Assembly (NCBI RefSeq): GCF_963576615.1 | Contig: NC_088711.1 | Location: 5,456,001 to 5,520,000 of the forward strand | DNA length: 64,000 bases | Direction of reading: 5' to 3' | DNA from: Watersipora subatra | Taxonomy: Eukaryota > Bryozoa > Gymnolaemata > Cheilostomatida > Watersiporidae | Shown: positions 56,701 through 63,959 of the stretch, piece by piece | How positions within the stretch are numbered: the first letter of the stretch is position 1 | Layout: each line of letters begins with the position of its first letter | Notes under the pieces: generated by a model | Seen by the model: the letters and a program-made list of their open reading frames with translations, nothing else | Told to the model about the DNA's origin: nothing | The model's database searches: none | Program-made: the position numbers and the translations under genes

Positions 56701-56897
56701 CACACTCTATTAGTGTGGTCTCATACATCACACTCTATTGGTGTGGTCTCATATCTCATGCACCTTATTGATTCGGTGTTACAATATTTTAGGTATGGCC
56801 AATCACTCAATTTCCTGTAGCAGAAATTAACCAACACTCTGTGGAACTTGTCAATAGAGCAAGAAAAGAGCATTCTATGGAAAGACAACTCCAGCAG
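44661..56897 (+). CDS. SSUH2: SSUH2-like gene, copy B (7 of 8 coding exons in window)
   Basis: Exons 44661-44767, 45265-45394, 48712-48897, 51333-51483, 53411-53522, 56393-56495 and 56793-56897 are 107, 130, 186, 151, 112, 103 and 105 bp, identical in length and phase to copy A. The protein starts MSTEDKGPT, keeps the LKVVPSNAMH block, PDPWSIR, the DnaJ-like C-x-x-C repeats (CSDC, CYTC, CDSC, CSNC, CGYC, CSDC), YVLEGANLPSVLVR and VEIFSQTDRK. The last exon, about 147 bp in copy A, is not found before 57065, where a gypsy LTR begins, so it should lie right of the window. No frame break is seen, so the copy is probably functional. A tandem duplicate of copy A, in the same orientation. Confidence 0.9.
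44930..45056 (-). mobile_element. tRNA-derived SINE in SSUH2 copy B intron 1
   Basis: Minus strand: A-box region TATACAGTTGGTAGTGTGC, B box GGGCTTGATTCCT, tail with TTTGGACAAAC, which is shared with the SINE at 7840-7975. Confidence 0.55.
45265..45394 (+). CDS. SSUH2: SSUH2 copy B exon 2
   Basis: Acceptor CTGTTGCAG, donor GTAAGT. Encodes NITRVEARHALIEYVGQFCC and LKVVPSNAMH. Confidence 0.9.
45848..45957. repeat. 27-28-bp tandem repeat, 4 copies
   Basis: Unit TTGGCATGGCAACTAGCTAC plus GGTGCCAG, in intron 2 of SSUH2 copy B. Confidence 0.88.
45958..46554. other. SSUH2 copy B intron 2, unassigned part
   Basis: No element or gene recognised. Confidence 0.4.
46555..47262. repeat. 25-bp minisatellite with 225-bp higher-order repeat
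   Basis: Unit ACCTTGTAGCAATGTATACC plus AATAT. Variant units (GTAACAATGCATACCGAT at 46753 and 46978; CTTCCTAT at 46607, 46807 and 47032) recur 225 bp apart, i.e. nine units (200 bp for the first interval). The minus-strand frames of over 200 codons here are artefacts. Confidence 0.95.
47335..47455. repeat. 10-bp GTGTACGTGTG-type tandem repeat
   Basis: Imperfect GTGTACGTGTGGTGTA array with TATG variants, purine/pyrimidine-alternating (Z-DNA-prone) in character. Confidence 0.8.
47720..48137 (+). repeat. Direct repeat of about 0.4-0.5 kb, copy 2
   Basis: Matches 42297-42800, with about 60 bp missing near its left part. In SSUH2 copy B intron 2. Confidence 0.8.
48138..48711. other. End of SSUH2 copy B intron 2
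   Basis: No feature recognised. Confidence 0.4.
48712..48897 (+). CDS. SSUH2: SSUH2 copy B exon 3
   Basis: Acceptor TTTGATGCAG, donor GTATGA. Encodes YTLETFCEGRFTT, GGAVDG, PDPWSIR and LRIPHTSEIK. Confidence 0.92.
48930..49165. repeat. 52-bp tandem repeat, about 4.5 copies
   Basis: GGTACAGTAATG starts recur at 48951, 49003, 49055, 49107 and 49159. Each unit itself holds two related halves (GTAATGTTATA and AAGTAATATTATATG). Confidence 0.92.
49618..49710. repeat. TA-rich microsatellite
   Basis: Runs of TATATA with ATGTATA variants. Confidence 0.85.
49745..50042 (-). repeat. Dispersed repeat, minus orientation
   Basis: Reverse complement of 33648-33965; ends at CCTGGGCAACGCCGGGTAGC. Confidence 0.75.
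50075..50696 (-). mobile_element. Non-LTR retrotransposon 3' end, minus copy
   Basis: On the minus strand at 50469-50696 a frame reads ETIQHIIIGCKQLAGNAY, HNHVAGVVY and NDRAKILPL. Nearer the 3' end (50335-50120) it reads ITPTHTMWLAQIPTTINS and LLGIAKILRGVLKLPGLW. These resemble the C-terminal part of reverse-transcriptase proteins of non-LTR elements (C/H finger and nuclease-like end). 5'-truncated and broken. Confidence 0.55.
50697..51062 (+). mobile_element. Non-LTR retrotransposon 3' end, plus copy (inverted partner)
   Basis: Begins with TGAGACCATTCAACACATC, the inverse of the neighbouring copy, followed by TA-rich filler. From 50790 comes the same C-terminal region on the plus strand (ITPAHTMWLAQIPTAINS and KILRRVLKLPGLW). 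It ends with the shared CACCCATATGGGTTAACCGG. Confidence 0.55.
51085..51145 (-). mobile_element. Non-LTR retrotransposon, extreme 3' end, third copy
   Basis: CCCCGGTTAACCCACATGGG and the following bases match the terminus of the two copies to the left. Only about 60 bp remain. Confidence 0.5.
51146..51332. repeat. TA-rich microsatellite up to the exon 4 acceptor of SSUH2 copy B
   Basis: Runs of ATATAT/ATACAT. They replace the usual pyrimidine tract of the acceptor. Confidence 0.8.
51333..51483 (+). CDS. SSUH2: SSUH2 copy B exon 4 (cysteine-rich)
   Basis: Acceptor ATAAATAG after a TA-rich microsatellite (an unusually poor pyrimidine tract), donor GTGAGT. Four C-x-x-C motifs. Confidence 0.88.
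51894..52130 (-). mobile_element. Non-LTR retrotransposon 3' end, fourth copy
   Basis: Minus strand: VRTTAIPVVIGALGSKTPAH in one frame and VQIPTTINTSELQKSMFLG in another, so it is frameshifted. 3' terminus at CCTCACCCCTGTTAACCCG. In intron 4 of SSUH2 copy B. Confidence 0.55.
52283..52700 (+). mobile_element. Composite dispersed repeat with a tRNA-like SINE part
   Basis: Core CTAGCTGTGCTACCAGGCG, then a tandemly doubled TATTAGCCTGACACA block of about 100 bp. It ends with a tRNA-like GCTCTGTAGCTCAGTTATTA and a hairpin (GGCAGTCGACT pairing with AGTCGACTGCC). A related arrangement lies at 54690-55040. Confidence 0.5.
52701..53410. other. SSUH2 copy B intron 4, unassigned part
   Basis: Apart from a short duplicated AGTAGTACAACATACAT motif near 52780-52815, nothing is recognised. 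Confidence 0.4.
53411..53522 (+). CDS. SSUH2: SSUH2 copy B exon 5 (cysteine-rich)
   Basis: Acceptor CATTGCAG, donor GTAAGT. CGYCNGSG and CSDCEGYG, then KVEVFDQLNI. Confidence 0.92.
53640..53695. repeat. Short hairpin in SSUH2 copy B intron 5
   Basis: GAGTTATCTTCCCAGG pairs with GGGAAGATAACTC; TTATCTTCCCAGGGA is also doubled. Confidence 0.65.
53700..54689. other. SSUH2 copy B intron 5, unassigned part
   Basis: Contains a hairpin near 54624-54654 (GTTCAGACTG with CAGTCTGAAC). No gene seen. Confidence 0.4.
54690..55040 (+). mobile_element. Dispersed repeat with tRNA-derived SINE head
   Basis: Starts CTGGATGCTCGCATTGCCCGGG, then the TATTAGCCTGGCACATTG block. It ends with GTGCCTTAATTGATAAAGCG (A-box-like) and GAGGGTCCGAGAT (B-box-like). 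Confidence 0.55.
55041..56392. other. SSUH2 copy B intron 5, right part
   Basis: A doubled 24-bp AATAGGAAGAGCTTAGGCTAC at about 55447-55497. Two similar stretches (about 55730-55860 and 56150-56275; CTGCCTGGCATGACATATCT versus CTGCCAAGAATGACGTATCT) form a diverged direct repeat. Confidence 0.55.
56393..56495 (+). CDS. SSUH2: SSUH2 copy B exon 6
   Basis: Acceptor GCTATTACAG, donor GTTTGT. NHIADYVLEGANLPSVLVR. Confidence 0.92.
56655..56765. repeat. 30-31-bp tandem repeat, about 4 copies
   Basis: Unit TTATTAGTGTGATCTCATAC plus CTCACACACTC, in intron 6 of SSUH2 copy B, just before the exon 7 acceptor. Confidence 0.88.
56793..56897 (+). CDS. SSUH2: SSUH2 copy B exon 7
   Basis: Acceptor AATATTTTAG, donor GTACTT. 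VWPITQFPVAEINQHSVEL and ERQLQQ. Confidence 0.9.
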
Positions 56898-57077
56898 GTA
56901 CTTTTTGCATTTTCTTAAAGGATAATTGCAAACTTTAAGAAAAACTTCTTTATTTCATAATCAGATTGTGTATTTAATGAGAAGGTGAGAGTGCTTTTCA
57001 CTGCATAGTTGCATTTAGCAGCACCTAGTGTCTCCTGAGGATGACAGTTTAACGCCATTCATGTTGTAATAAAAAAA

Positions 57078-57362
57078 ATGGATGATAAGTACGACACTGA
57101 GTTTCCGCCATTGTCGACGCAGAACAAAACCCTTAAAATGGAAATGGTGGCCCTGAGAAGGGCCGAGGTGGTTGGTGGGACTACTGGCACTCAGAAGTCA
57201 ATTTTGACTGGTGAGTCCAGTAGCCCGAGAGGGCCACTATCATCCCCGATGGAGTCTACCGATGGGCGGACGATCTTGGACTCCACTTCATGCCGGGAAG
57301 TAGGGCAAGCATCACGGGCTGGCCTCCAGTACGGCCTTCGGTCCTGCCGTGGCCTTTGGTAG
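57078..57362 (+). CDS. Sense ORF at the start of the gypsy 2 LTR (94 codons)
   Basis: Starts MDDKYDTEFPPLS and ends SCRGLW. In the right-hand copy it is in frame with the tail of pol (63435-63959), so it may be the polyprotein's C-terminal end rather than a separate gene. Between the two LTR copies about half of the codon changes are silent. No known domain. Confidence 0.4.
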   Translation: MDDKYDTEFPPLSTQNKTLKMEMVALRRAEVVGGTTGTQKSILTGESSSPRGPLSSPMESTDGRTILDSTSCREVGQASRAGLQYGLRSCRGLW

Positions 57363-57595
57363 CGTTGCCCTCGGTGATGGTGTTGGCGACGGGGTGAACA
57401 CGCCCTCGGTCTTTGGGATTCAGTCTGGGTAGACTGTGTTCTCCGGTGCTCAGCAGAGACGTGCGCATGCAGGAGAGGCTGAGTGGTGAACACCTCATCA
57501 CAGGAGGAGCAGCGGTGTCTGTGTACACGAGCGTGCCTCTGTAGGTCACGCTCCTTGTGGCAAGAAAAATCGCAAAAGGTGCACAAGTGCTTCAT
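57191..57595 (-). CDS. Antisense C2H2 zinc-finger ORF in the gypsy 2 LTR
   Basis: Minus-strand frame open from 57655; I prefer the Met at 57595 (134 codons), because a TATAAATA box lies at 57636-57643 just upstream. From this Met: MKHLCTFCDFSCHKERDLQR, then HARVH, gives a C-x2-C-x12-H-x3-H finger. CSSCDEVFTTQPLLHAHVSAEH gives C-x2-C-x12-H-x4-H when split after the first 20 residues. The remaining tail is Arg/His/Pro-rich, then acidic and hydrophobic (GLLDSPVKID). A nuclear DNA- or RNA-binding role would be expected of such fingers. In the part present in both LTRs (tail only) most differences change the residue, so no constraint is shown there. Confidence 0.55.
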   Translation of the reverse strand: MKHLCTFCDFSCHKERDLQRHARVHRHRCSSCDEVFTTQPLLHAHVSAEHRRTQSTQTESQRPRACSPRRQHHHRGQRYQRPRQDRRPYWRPARDACPTSRHEVESKIVRPSVDSIGDDSGPLGLLDSPVKIDF

Positions 57596-57635
57596 GCTTG
57601 TAAAAGCGAATGAACTGTAAATCAGTGTGTACCCG

Positions 57636-57643
57636 TATTTATA
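57636..57643 (-). promoter_or_regulatory. TATA box for the antisense zinc-finger ORF
   Basis: Minus strand reads CTGTCTATAAATACGGG. The distance to the Met codon at 57595 (about 41 bp) leaves room for a start site about 25-30 bp downstream and a very short 5' UTR. Confidence 0.45.
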
Positions 57644-58030
57644 GACAGTCAGCATGCGTAAGAGAGTTGATGACGTCTTTTCTAAGCCTATAATCCGGCA
57701 GCTTCAAATTGCTGACTCAATGGATCTATATTACGTTCGTCGCAATTCAGACAAATTTGAATAGTCATTTATAAGGCGCACGCTTAACACTTGTCCAATG
57801 TAGTGTATATGTATGGGTTATACTAGCAATTTTTTTATGTTAATCATTTATTACCATATTGTTCTAAGATTTGTATGTTACTATACAAACACTAAAAATT
57901 ATTAATACTCGTATTGCGTGATTAGTTAGGGACAAATGTTATCGTTTTTGTATTCGAAATATGTTATTGTGGAATTGGTTGACCTAATTACTGTGCAGCC
58001 AATCAACTGTAGATTTTTTCTTGGGATTGC

Positions 58031-58037
58031 TATATAA
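58031..58037 (+). promoter_or_regulatory. TATA box of the gypsy 2 sense transcript
   Basis: TATATAA followed after about 60 bp by AATAAA (58095), the usual U3-R arrangement of an LTR. Confidence 0.5.
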
Positions 58038-58282
58038 CCTGTCAGTTTTATCATTGCTGGTGTGTTACTGCTTGGTACTGAGAGATATAACACCAATAAA
58101 GATACTGCGTTCTTTATAATAAGCTCTGTTTGATTTTCAAAAGCAAATAGGGTATAAAATTCTTGTCACTGTTTCTGCCTTTAGCATTGTGATATTAGCC
58201 AGCGTATCATAGCTGCTTTCACTATAAATGCTATTAACCGAACATCAAGAATTATTGCGCTTGGCTTGCTAGGGTGTAACAG

Positions 58283-58810
58283 TTGAGAGAAGTCACCATC
58301 GAGTCTGTTTATCGGCTCACCATCGAGTCTGTTTATCGGCTCACTCCCGAGTCTGTTTATCGGCTCACCATCGAGTCTGTTTATCGGCTCGCCATCGAGT
58401 CTGTTTATCGGCTCACCATCGAGTCTGTTTATCAGCTCACCATCGAGTCTGTTTATCGGCTCACTCCCGAGTCTGTTTATCGGCTCCCCCATCGAGTCTG
58501 TTTATCGGCTCACTCCCGAGTCTGTTTATCGGCTCCCCCATCGAGTCTGCTTATCGGCTCACCATCGAGTCTGTTTATCGGCTCACCCACGAGTCTGTTT
58601 ATCGGCTCACCCACGAGTCTGTTTATCGGCTCACCCCCGAGTCTGTTTATCGGCTCACCCACGAGTCTGTTTATCGGCTCGCCATCGAGTCTGTTTATCG
58701 GCTCACCATCCGAGTCTGTTTATCGGCTCGCCATCGAGTCTGTTTATCGGCTTACCCACGAGTCTGTTTATCGGCTCGCCCACGAGTCTGTTCATCAACT
58801 CATTGAGTTT
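58283..58810. repeat. 24-bp minisatellite in the gypsy 2 LTR, about 21 copies
   Basis: Unit GAGTCTGTTTATCGGCTCAC plus CATC, with 20-26 bp length variants. It lies between the poly(A) signal and the LTR end, so it would be in the 5' leader of the retroelement RNA. Confidence 0.93.
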
Positions 58811-58868
58811 GCGTGAACTCGCTCTTGAGTTGGGAGTTGGCTATCCTCAATGACCAGAATTTACTTCA

Positions 58869-58890
58869 CTGGTGGCAGCAGTGGGATATT
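58869..58890 (+). other. Gypsy 2 primer-binding-site region
   Basis: CTGGTGGCAGCAGTGGGA directly after the LTR. The TGGTGGCAGC-type leader is common in Ty3/gypsy elements of animals. Confidence 0.5.
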
Positions 58891-58912
58891 CTGGTCCAAA
58901 ATCAGAGCGAAC

Positions 58913-59890
58913 ATGGAGGATAACACACCTGTAGCACCATATGCAACAAACTTAAATGATGCAGAGGCTGGGATGGCTGCTCAGGAGGATGTAGCTATGC
59001 GGCGCCCAGCCATGCGCCCTCAAAATGATGACATGAGGCATATGATGAATGAAGTCAGAGGCATGACTGAATTAGTGCGTACCAGGCACGCCCCGGCAAT
59101 TGCTCCACCTGTTTTTGATGGCTCTACTGATGTGGAAGATTTTCTGGAGCTATTTGAGAACATAGCCATGCATAATGGCTGGTCTGTTGGGGAAATGGCT
59201 ATTCGTCTCCGTCTGTCAGTGATGGGCTCAGCCGGTATAAATTTACATGGTAGTAACTACTTAGAGTTGAGGGACAAACTAGTGGCCAACCACTCTATTA
59301 GCATGGAAAACGCAATGGCTGTGCTTAAAACGCTGCGGCTGAGGCCGGGGGATAATGTATTCTCTTTCTCAGACAAACTTTGTAAACTCGTAAGTAAGGC
59401 ATTCCCTGAAATGGAACGTGAGTCGGTGGACCGACATGCCATGAGGGAGTTAATTGCTATGCTACCTCCAAGCTCTCAAGCAGCTTGGCTGTTTAAAGCG
59501 CAACTACCTCATAGTTTGGAAGAGACTGTCCGTAGGATTCATGAAGCTAATCCAAGCATTGAGCAAAAGATAAATCAACTGGATGCGACTGAGTCATCGT
59601 CGAACCTTTCTGACAAAATGATGGCCATGATGCAGGGCACACAGGCCAGCATGCAAACCCTAGTGCAGCAACTTGCAGAGGGACAGAAGCAAATTGCTGA
59701 AGGGCAAAAGCAGATGCTGGAAATGTTGGTACAACAAAGGCAGCGACGTGGGCCTCCTAATAATCGTTCAGAGCCTGATAATAGGAAGTGCTACACTTGC
59801 CAGATGATTGGTCATATTGCTCGGAATTGTCCTACCAAAGGCTCCAACAAGGCTTCAATAGAAGGAAACTCCAAGGTCCAGGGGTCATAG
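58913..59890 (+). CDS. gag: Gypsy 2 Gag
   Basis: 325 codons from the ATG at 58913 (the upstream ATG at 58850 lies in the LTR). Capsid-like helices (FDGSTDVEDFLELFENIA, then LRPGDNVFSFSDKL) are followed by a Gln-rich linker and one zinc knuckle CYTCQMIGHIARNC (C-x2-C-x4-H-x4-C). It ends at TAG 59888. Pol lies in the -1 frame with an overlap from 59788, so a frameshift is needed; no textbook slippery heptamer was seen. Confidence 0.88.
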   Translation: MEDNTPVAPYATNLNDAEAGMAAQEDVAMRRPAMRPQNDDMRHMMNEVRGMTELVRTRHAPAIAPPVFDGSTDVEDFLELFENIAMHNGWSVGEMAIRLRLSVMGSAGINLHGSNYLELRDKLVANHSISMENAMAVLKTLRLRPGDNVFSFSDKLCKLVSKAFPEMERESVDRHAMRELIAMLPPSSQAAWLFKAQLPHSLEETVRRIHEANPSIEQKINQLDATESSSNLSDKMMAMMQGTQASMQTLVQQLAEGQKQIAEGQKQMLEMLVQQRQRRGPPNNRSEPDNRKCYTCQMIGHIARNCPTKGSNKASIEGNSKVQGS

Positions 59891-60861
59891 GTCCAGAGCC
59901 CTCTGGACAGATACCTTTAAACCTGGGCAAATGCCAATTACATGGAGGCCATATGACCACTGCTTATTATGTGCCTGTCACTATAGATCAGGGAAAGAAC
60001 GTTATGCTGTTGGACAGCGGGCGCACCCAGTCCGCCTTTCCACTTAAAGAGTTCCAAAAACTTTTGGCCCAGAGCTGCACCAAACTCCAGCCCGTACTCG
60101 GGCAAGGTATTTTGGCAGATGGTACCGAGATTCAACTGCAGGGCTTAAGCTATATACAGTTTCAGTTGGAAACTCAGAAGATAAGTCACCAGTTTGTCAT
60201 AGCGGATATCGACAATGCTATTCTGCTTGGATTGGACTTCTTCGAGCACCATCAGTGCCTTTTAGATTTTCAAAATGCTCAGCTGAAAATCAGAGATTCA
60301 GCGGTCAGGTGCTGTGACAGCCAGGGAAACCTATTGAAAGTGAATGTTCAGGTCCGCCAGGACACAGTGTTGCCTCCTCGCACAGAGAAGTTTAGCATGG
60401 CACGGCTTAGCACTAAGTAGGTTCAAGGGACTGCTTGCATTGAATCAGCCGATAGGGTTCCAGGGGTGCTTGTCGCCACCACTGTTCAAGATCCTGATGA
60501 GCTACAAGTTCACCTGAGACTGATGAATTACACAGATCGGGAAATACGAATTCCAGCGGGGAAAATAGTGGCTACGTGTATGGCTGCTAATCTAACTAGA
60601 CCGGCCCCTACAGATTCAGCTAGCCGTGGCCAGCTGCCTGAACACCTCAAGGCGCTAGTAGAAGAGAGTTGTCAAGGGTTTAGCCTTGAGGAGAAGCAGA
60701 AAGTTCAGGCGCTGATAACAGAGCATCAGAGAGCGTTCAGTAGCTCCCAATATGACTTAGGCAAGACTAATGTGATTAAACATGGTATTCCGCTAGTGCC
60801 AGGAGCAAAACCCCTAAAACAGCGACCTTATCGACATGGGACGGCCAGGAAGCCGAGATAG
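59788..60861 (+). pseudogene. pol: Gypsy 2 protease region, broken by a stop
   Basis: -1 frame relative to gag. Protease active site LLDSG at about 60006-60020, with Ala replaced in the usual DTGA/DSGA motif (DSGRT), and LLGLDFF for the second part. TAG at 60418-60420 interrupts the frame, which reopens to 60861 with the start of RT (GIPLVPGAKPLKQRPYR). A frameshift at about 60840 moves RT into the third frame. Confidence 0.85.
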
Positions 60862-63380
60862 AAAAGCAAGTCAAGGAATTGCAAGGGCAGGGCCTGATCC
60901 GGGAAGGGCATGGTGCCTGGAGCTCCCCAGTGGTGTTAGTGCAAAAAAAGGACGGTAGCTGGCGATTTTGCGTTGACTACCGTAAGCTTAATGAGGTCAC
61001 TCACAAGGATGCCTACCTGCTACCCCGAATAGATGACACCCTTGATGCTTTGGGGGGCAGCCGTCTTTTCAGCACCCTGGACCTCACTAGCGGCTACTGG
61101 CAAGTCGAAATGGAAGATGATGCAAAGGAAAAGGCTGCCTTCGCCACACGATCAGGGTTATGGGAGTGGCAAGTCCTCCCATTCGGTTTGACCTCAGCTC
61201 CATCTACCTTTGAAAGGCTGATGGAGACTGTATTAAGAGAATTGCATTGGAAGACACTATTAATCTACCTTGATGACATTATTGTGTTCTCCAAGGATTT
61301 AGATAGCCATTTGGAGCGTCTAAAAGAGGTATTTGTAAAGCTATAAGAAGCTGGGCTGAAGCTAAAGCTCGCAAAGTGCAGATTGTTTGCTGATAGAGTC
61401 CACTACCTAGGGCATGTAGTAAGTGCTAGCGGGGTGGAGACTGAAGAGAGCAAGGTTACTGCTGTAAAGGAATGGCCAGTACCTCGTCACAAAAAGGACG
61501 TGAGGGCCTTTTTGGGCACTTGCGGATATTATCGGAGGTTTATCCACAATTACTCTGACATCAGCCGACCATTGAGCCAGCTCAGTTCGAAGCATGCAAG
61601 GTTTGAATGGACAGAGAAATGTAAGCTGGCGTTCCAAGAGCTTAAGGAGAGACTCACCTCTGCACCCATCCTTGCTTACCCGAACCATTCACTGCCCTTT
61701 CTCTTGGACACAGATGCCAGTGGGGTTGGCACTGGAGCAGTACTGTCGCAAATCCAGGATGGCCACGAGCGAGTCATTGCCTATTTTTCTAAAATGTATA
61801 CTAAAGAACAAAGGAACTACTGTGCCACGCGTCAGGAGCTTCTGGCCATCATTAACGCTGTGAAGAATTTTCGTCCTCTTTTGTTTGGAAGGGAATTCAC
61901 CATTCGTACCGACCATGCCTCACTACCCTGGCTTCTCCAGATGCCCAATCCTGCAGGTCAGCTAGCACGGTGGCTGGAGATATTGACGGAGTATAACTTC
62001 CAACTGCTGCACCGCAAAGGTTTGAAACACTGCAATGCAGATGGACTCAGCCGGCAGGTCTGCCATGATTGCCAGCAGTGCCAAAGAATGTTCCCCGATC
62101 AGAAACCGATGATGCAACAACTACAGGTTGACAGCCAACCTTTGGATTGTTCCACAGCTGCTTGTGCTACTCAGGGGAAGATTGATGTCGTTGATATTGC
62201 TCAGGCGCAGAAGATAGATGAGCAAATCAAAGAGGTTTATCAGGCTGTGAGAGAAGAGGCTACCATTTCTGGTAGAGAGCTTGGTTGGCATGCACAAAAG
62301 CTGCTCAGACTTTGGGAGCATTTGAGATTGACTGAGGAGGGTGTGCTACAGGTAAATCTGCCTCAGAGGAGCTCGCGGACGTGGAGGACAGTCTGCCCTA
62401 TGAGCATGAGGGCTGAAGTTATACAGGCCACTCATGCAGAAGCTCATCTAGGTTTCAACAAAACATTGGCGGTAGTGCGTCAAAGGTGGTATTGGCCAGG
62501 CATGACAAGTCAAGTGAGGCAGTGGATCCAAGCCTGCCTACCATGTCAGAAGTCCAAGCCTGCCTCTCATAAGAGCCACAATACCAGGAACAAACTCTGG
62601 GCAGGAAGACCCTGGCAGATTATCGCTGTAGACCTGTGTGGTCCGCTACCGGAGACTACACGAGGGAATACAGAAATTTTGGTGCTGGCTGATCACTTTA
62701 CGAGATGGTATGATGCTATCCCCATTCCCGATGGACAGGCCAGCACAGTGGCTCGTGTGTTGGATGAGCAGATCTTTAGCTATTTTGGCATACCAGAAAT
62801 CATCCACACAGACCAGGGGTCACAGTTCCAATCGGAGTTACTTGCTGAATGTTGTAAGCTGTGGAATTGTGACAAGACACAGTCCGCTCCATACCACCCT
62901 CAAGGAAACTCGGTGGTCGAGAGGTTGAACCAAACAATGGGAAACTCTCTGAGAGCTATGCTCGCCGAATCAGAACACTTGGAATGGGATCAACTGGTTC
63001 CCCAGATTATGCGTGCAGTGCGCGCCACCCCCCATTCGAGTACTGGTGAGACTCCAAACTACCTCATGCTTGGTAGAGAAACACGCCTGCCCCATGATCT
63101 ACTCCTCAACTATCCGACTGGTGTAGACTGCTCTGAAAATGAGTACGCAGTTCGTCTGCAGAATGATCTACAGACAGTGCATGAGAGACTACGACAGCAA
63201 CAATTCCGTGCCCCTAGAACTGATGACAGTGAAGAAGAGTCTAAGTTTGTGATTGGCGACAGAGTCTGGCTCAAGTCATACTTTAAAGGAAAAGGTCGGG
63301 GAGCCAAGTTACAGCCTAAATATGTTGGGCCCTATTCCATAACTAAGGTATTCCCATTCCAGACCTACCAGATGGAGTGA
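60840..63380 (+). pseudogene. pol: Gypsy 2 RT, RNase H and integrase, broken by stops
   Basis: Third frame. RT core SPVVLVQKKDGSWRFCVDYR, LPFGLTSAPSTFERLM and Tyr-Leu-Asp-Asp (61266); stop TAA at 61344-61346; the same frame then continues. RNase H FLLDTDASGVGTGAVLSQ and TDHASL; integrase zinc site with HAEAH and CLPC; D,D-35-E with Asp at 62811 and Glu at 62919. A TGA at 63378-63380 ends the frame in the C-terminal chromodomain-like/GPY region (KYVGPYSITKV), and the frame goes on to 63959 into the LTR. At least three stops and one frameshift make this copy non-autonomous. Confidence 0.9.
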
Positions 63381-63959
63381 AGAGGCAAACTGACAGTTCA
63401 GCACGAGGGCAGGATTAAGCTTTATCGAGGAGACTTGAATGAGCCAGTGTCTGGATCAGTGCAAGACAAACAGGATCCTCTCCCAGAGGAGAATAACCCT
63501 CCAGTAACGGTAGAAGAGAGGGCAACTTTGGCCGCACGGCGTTCTGGCCGGAATGTCAAACAGCCTGCACATCTCTCTGATTATTGGCTAAATAGGATGA
63601 AGCGTGTTTCGCCACCAGATAGACCAATTCTGGGACAGAATTCTGTCTTAGGAGGGGACAGTGTAATAAAAAAAATGGATGATAAGTATGACACTGAGTT
63701 TCCGCCATTGTCGACGCAGAACAAAACCCTTAAAATGGAAATGGTGGCCCTGAGAAGGGCCGAGGTGGTTGGTGGGACTACTGGCACTCAGAAGTCAATT
63801 TTGGCTGGTGAGTCCAGTAGCCCGAGAGGGCCACTATCATCCCCGATGGAGTCTACCGATGGGCAGACGATCTTGGACTCCACTTCATGCCGTGGAGTAG
63901 GGCAAGCATCACGGGCTGGCCTCCAGTACGGCCTTCGGTCTTGCCGTGGCCTTTGGTAG
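63381..63959 (+). pseudogene. pol: Gypsy 2 Pol tail running into the 3' LTR
   Basis: Same frame as the integrase. A Pro/Glu-rich stretch, then RRSGRNVKQPAHLSDYW, a tail typical of gypsy Pol. It crosses the LTR border at 63661 and ends at the LTR stop. Confidence 0.6.

Larger units (their letters stand above)
57065..58868 (+). repeat. Gypsy 2, 5' LTR, about 1.8 kb
   Basis: Starts TGTAATAAAAAAAATGG; the right end is set at ...TTACTTCA before the leader TGGTGGCAGCAGTGGGA. TATATAA at 58031 and AATAAA at 58095 are plausible sense promoter and poly(A) signals. A 24-bp minisatellite lies downstream of them (58283-58810). The right boundary is inferred, since the other LTR is incomplete. Confidence 0.7.

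Noticed and set aside
59822..59890. Slippery site for gag-pol frameshifting in gypsy 2
   Set aside because: The -1 arrangement is there, but no X-XXY-YYZ heptamer is evident in the overlap.
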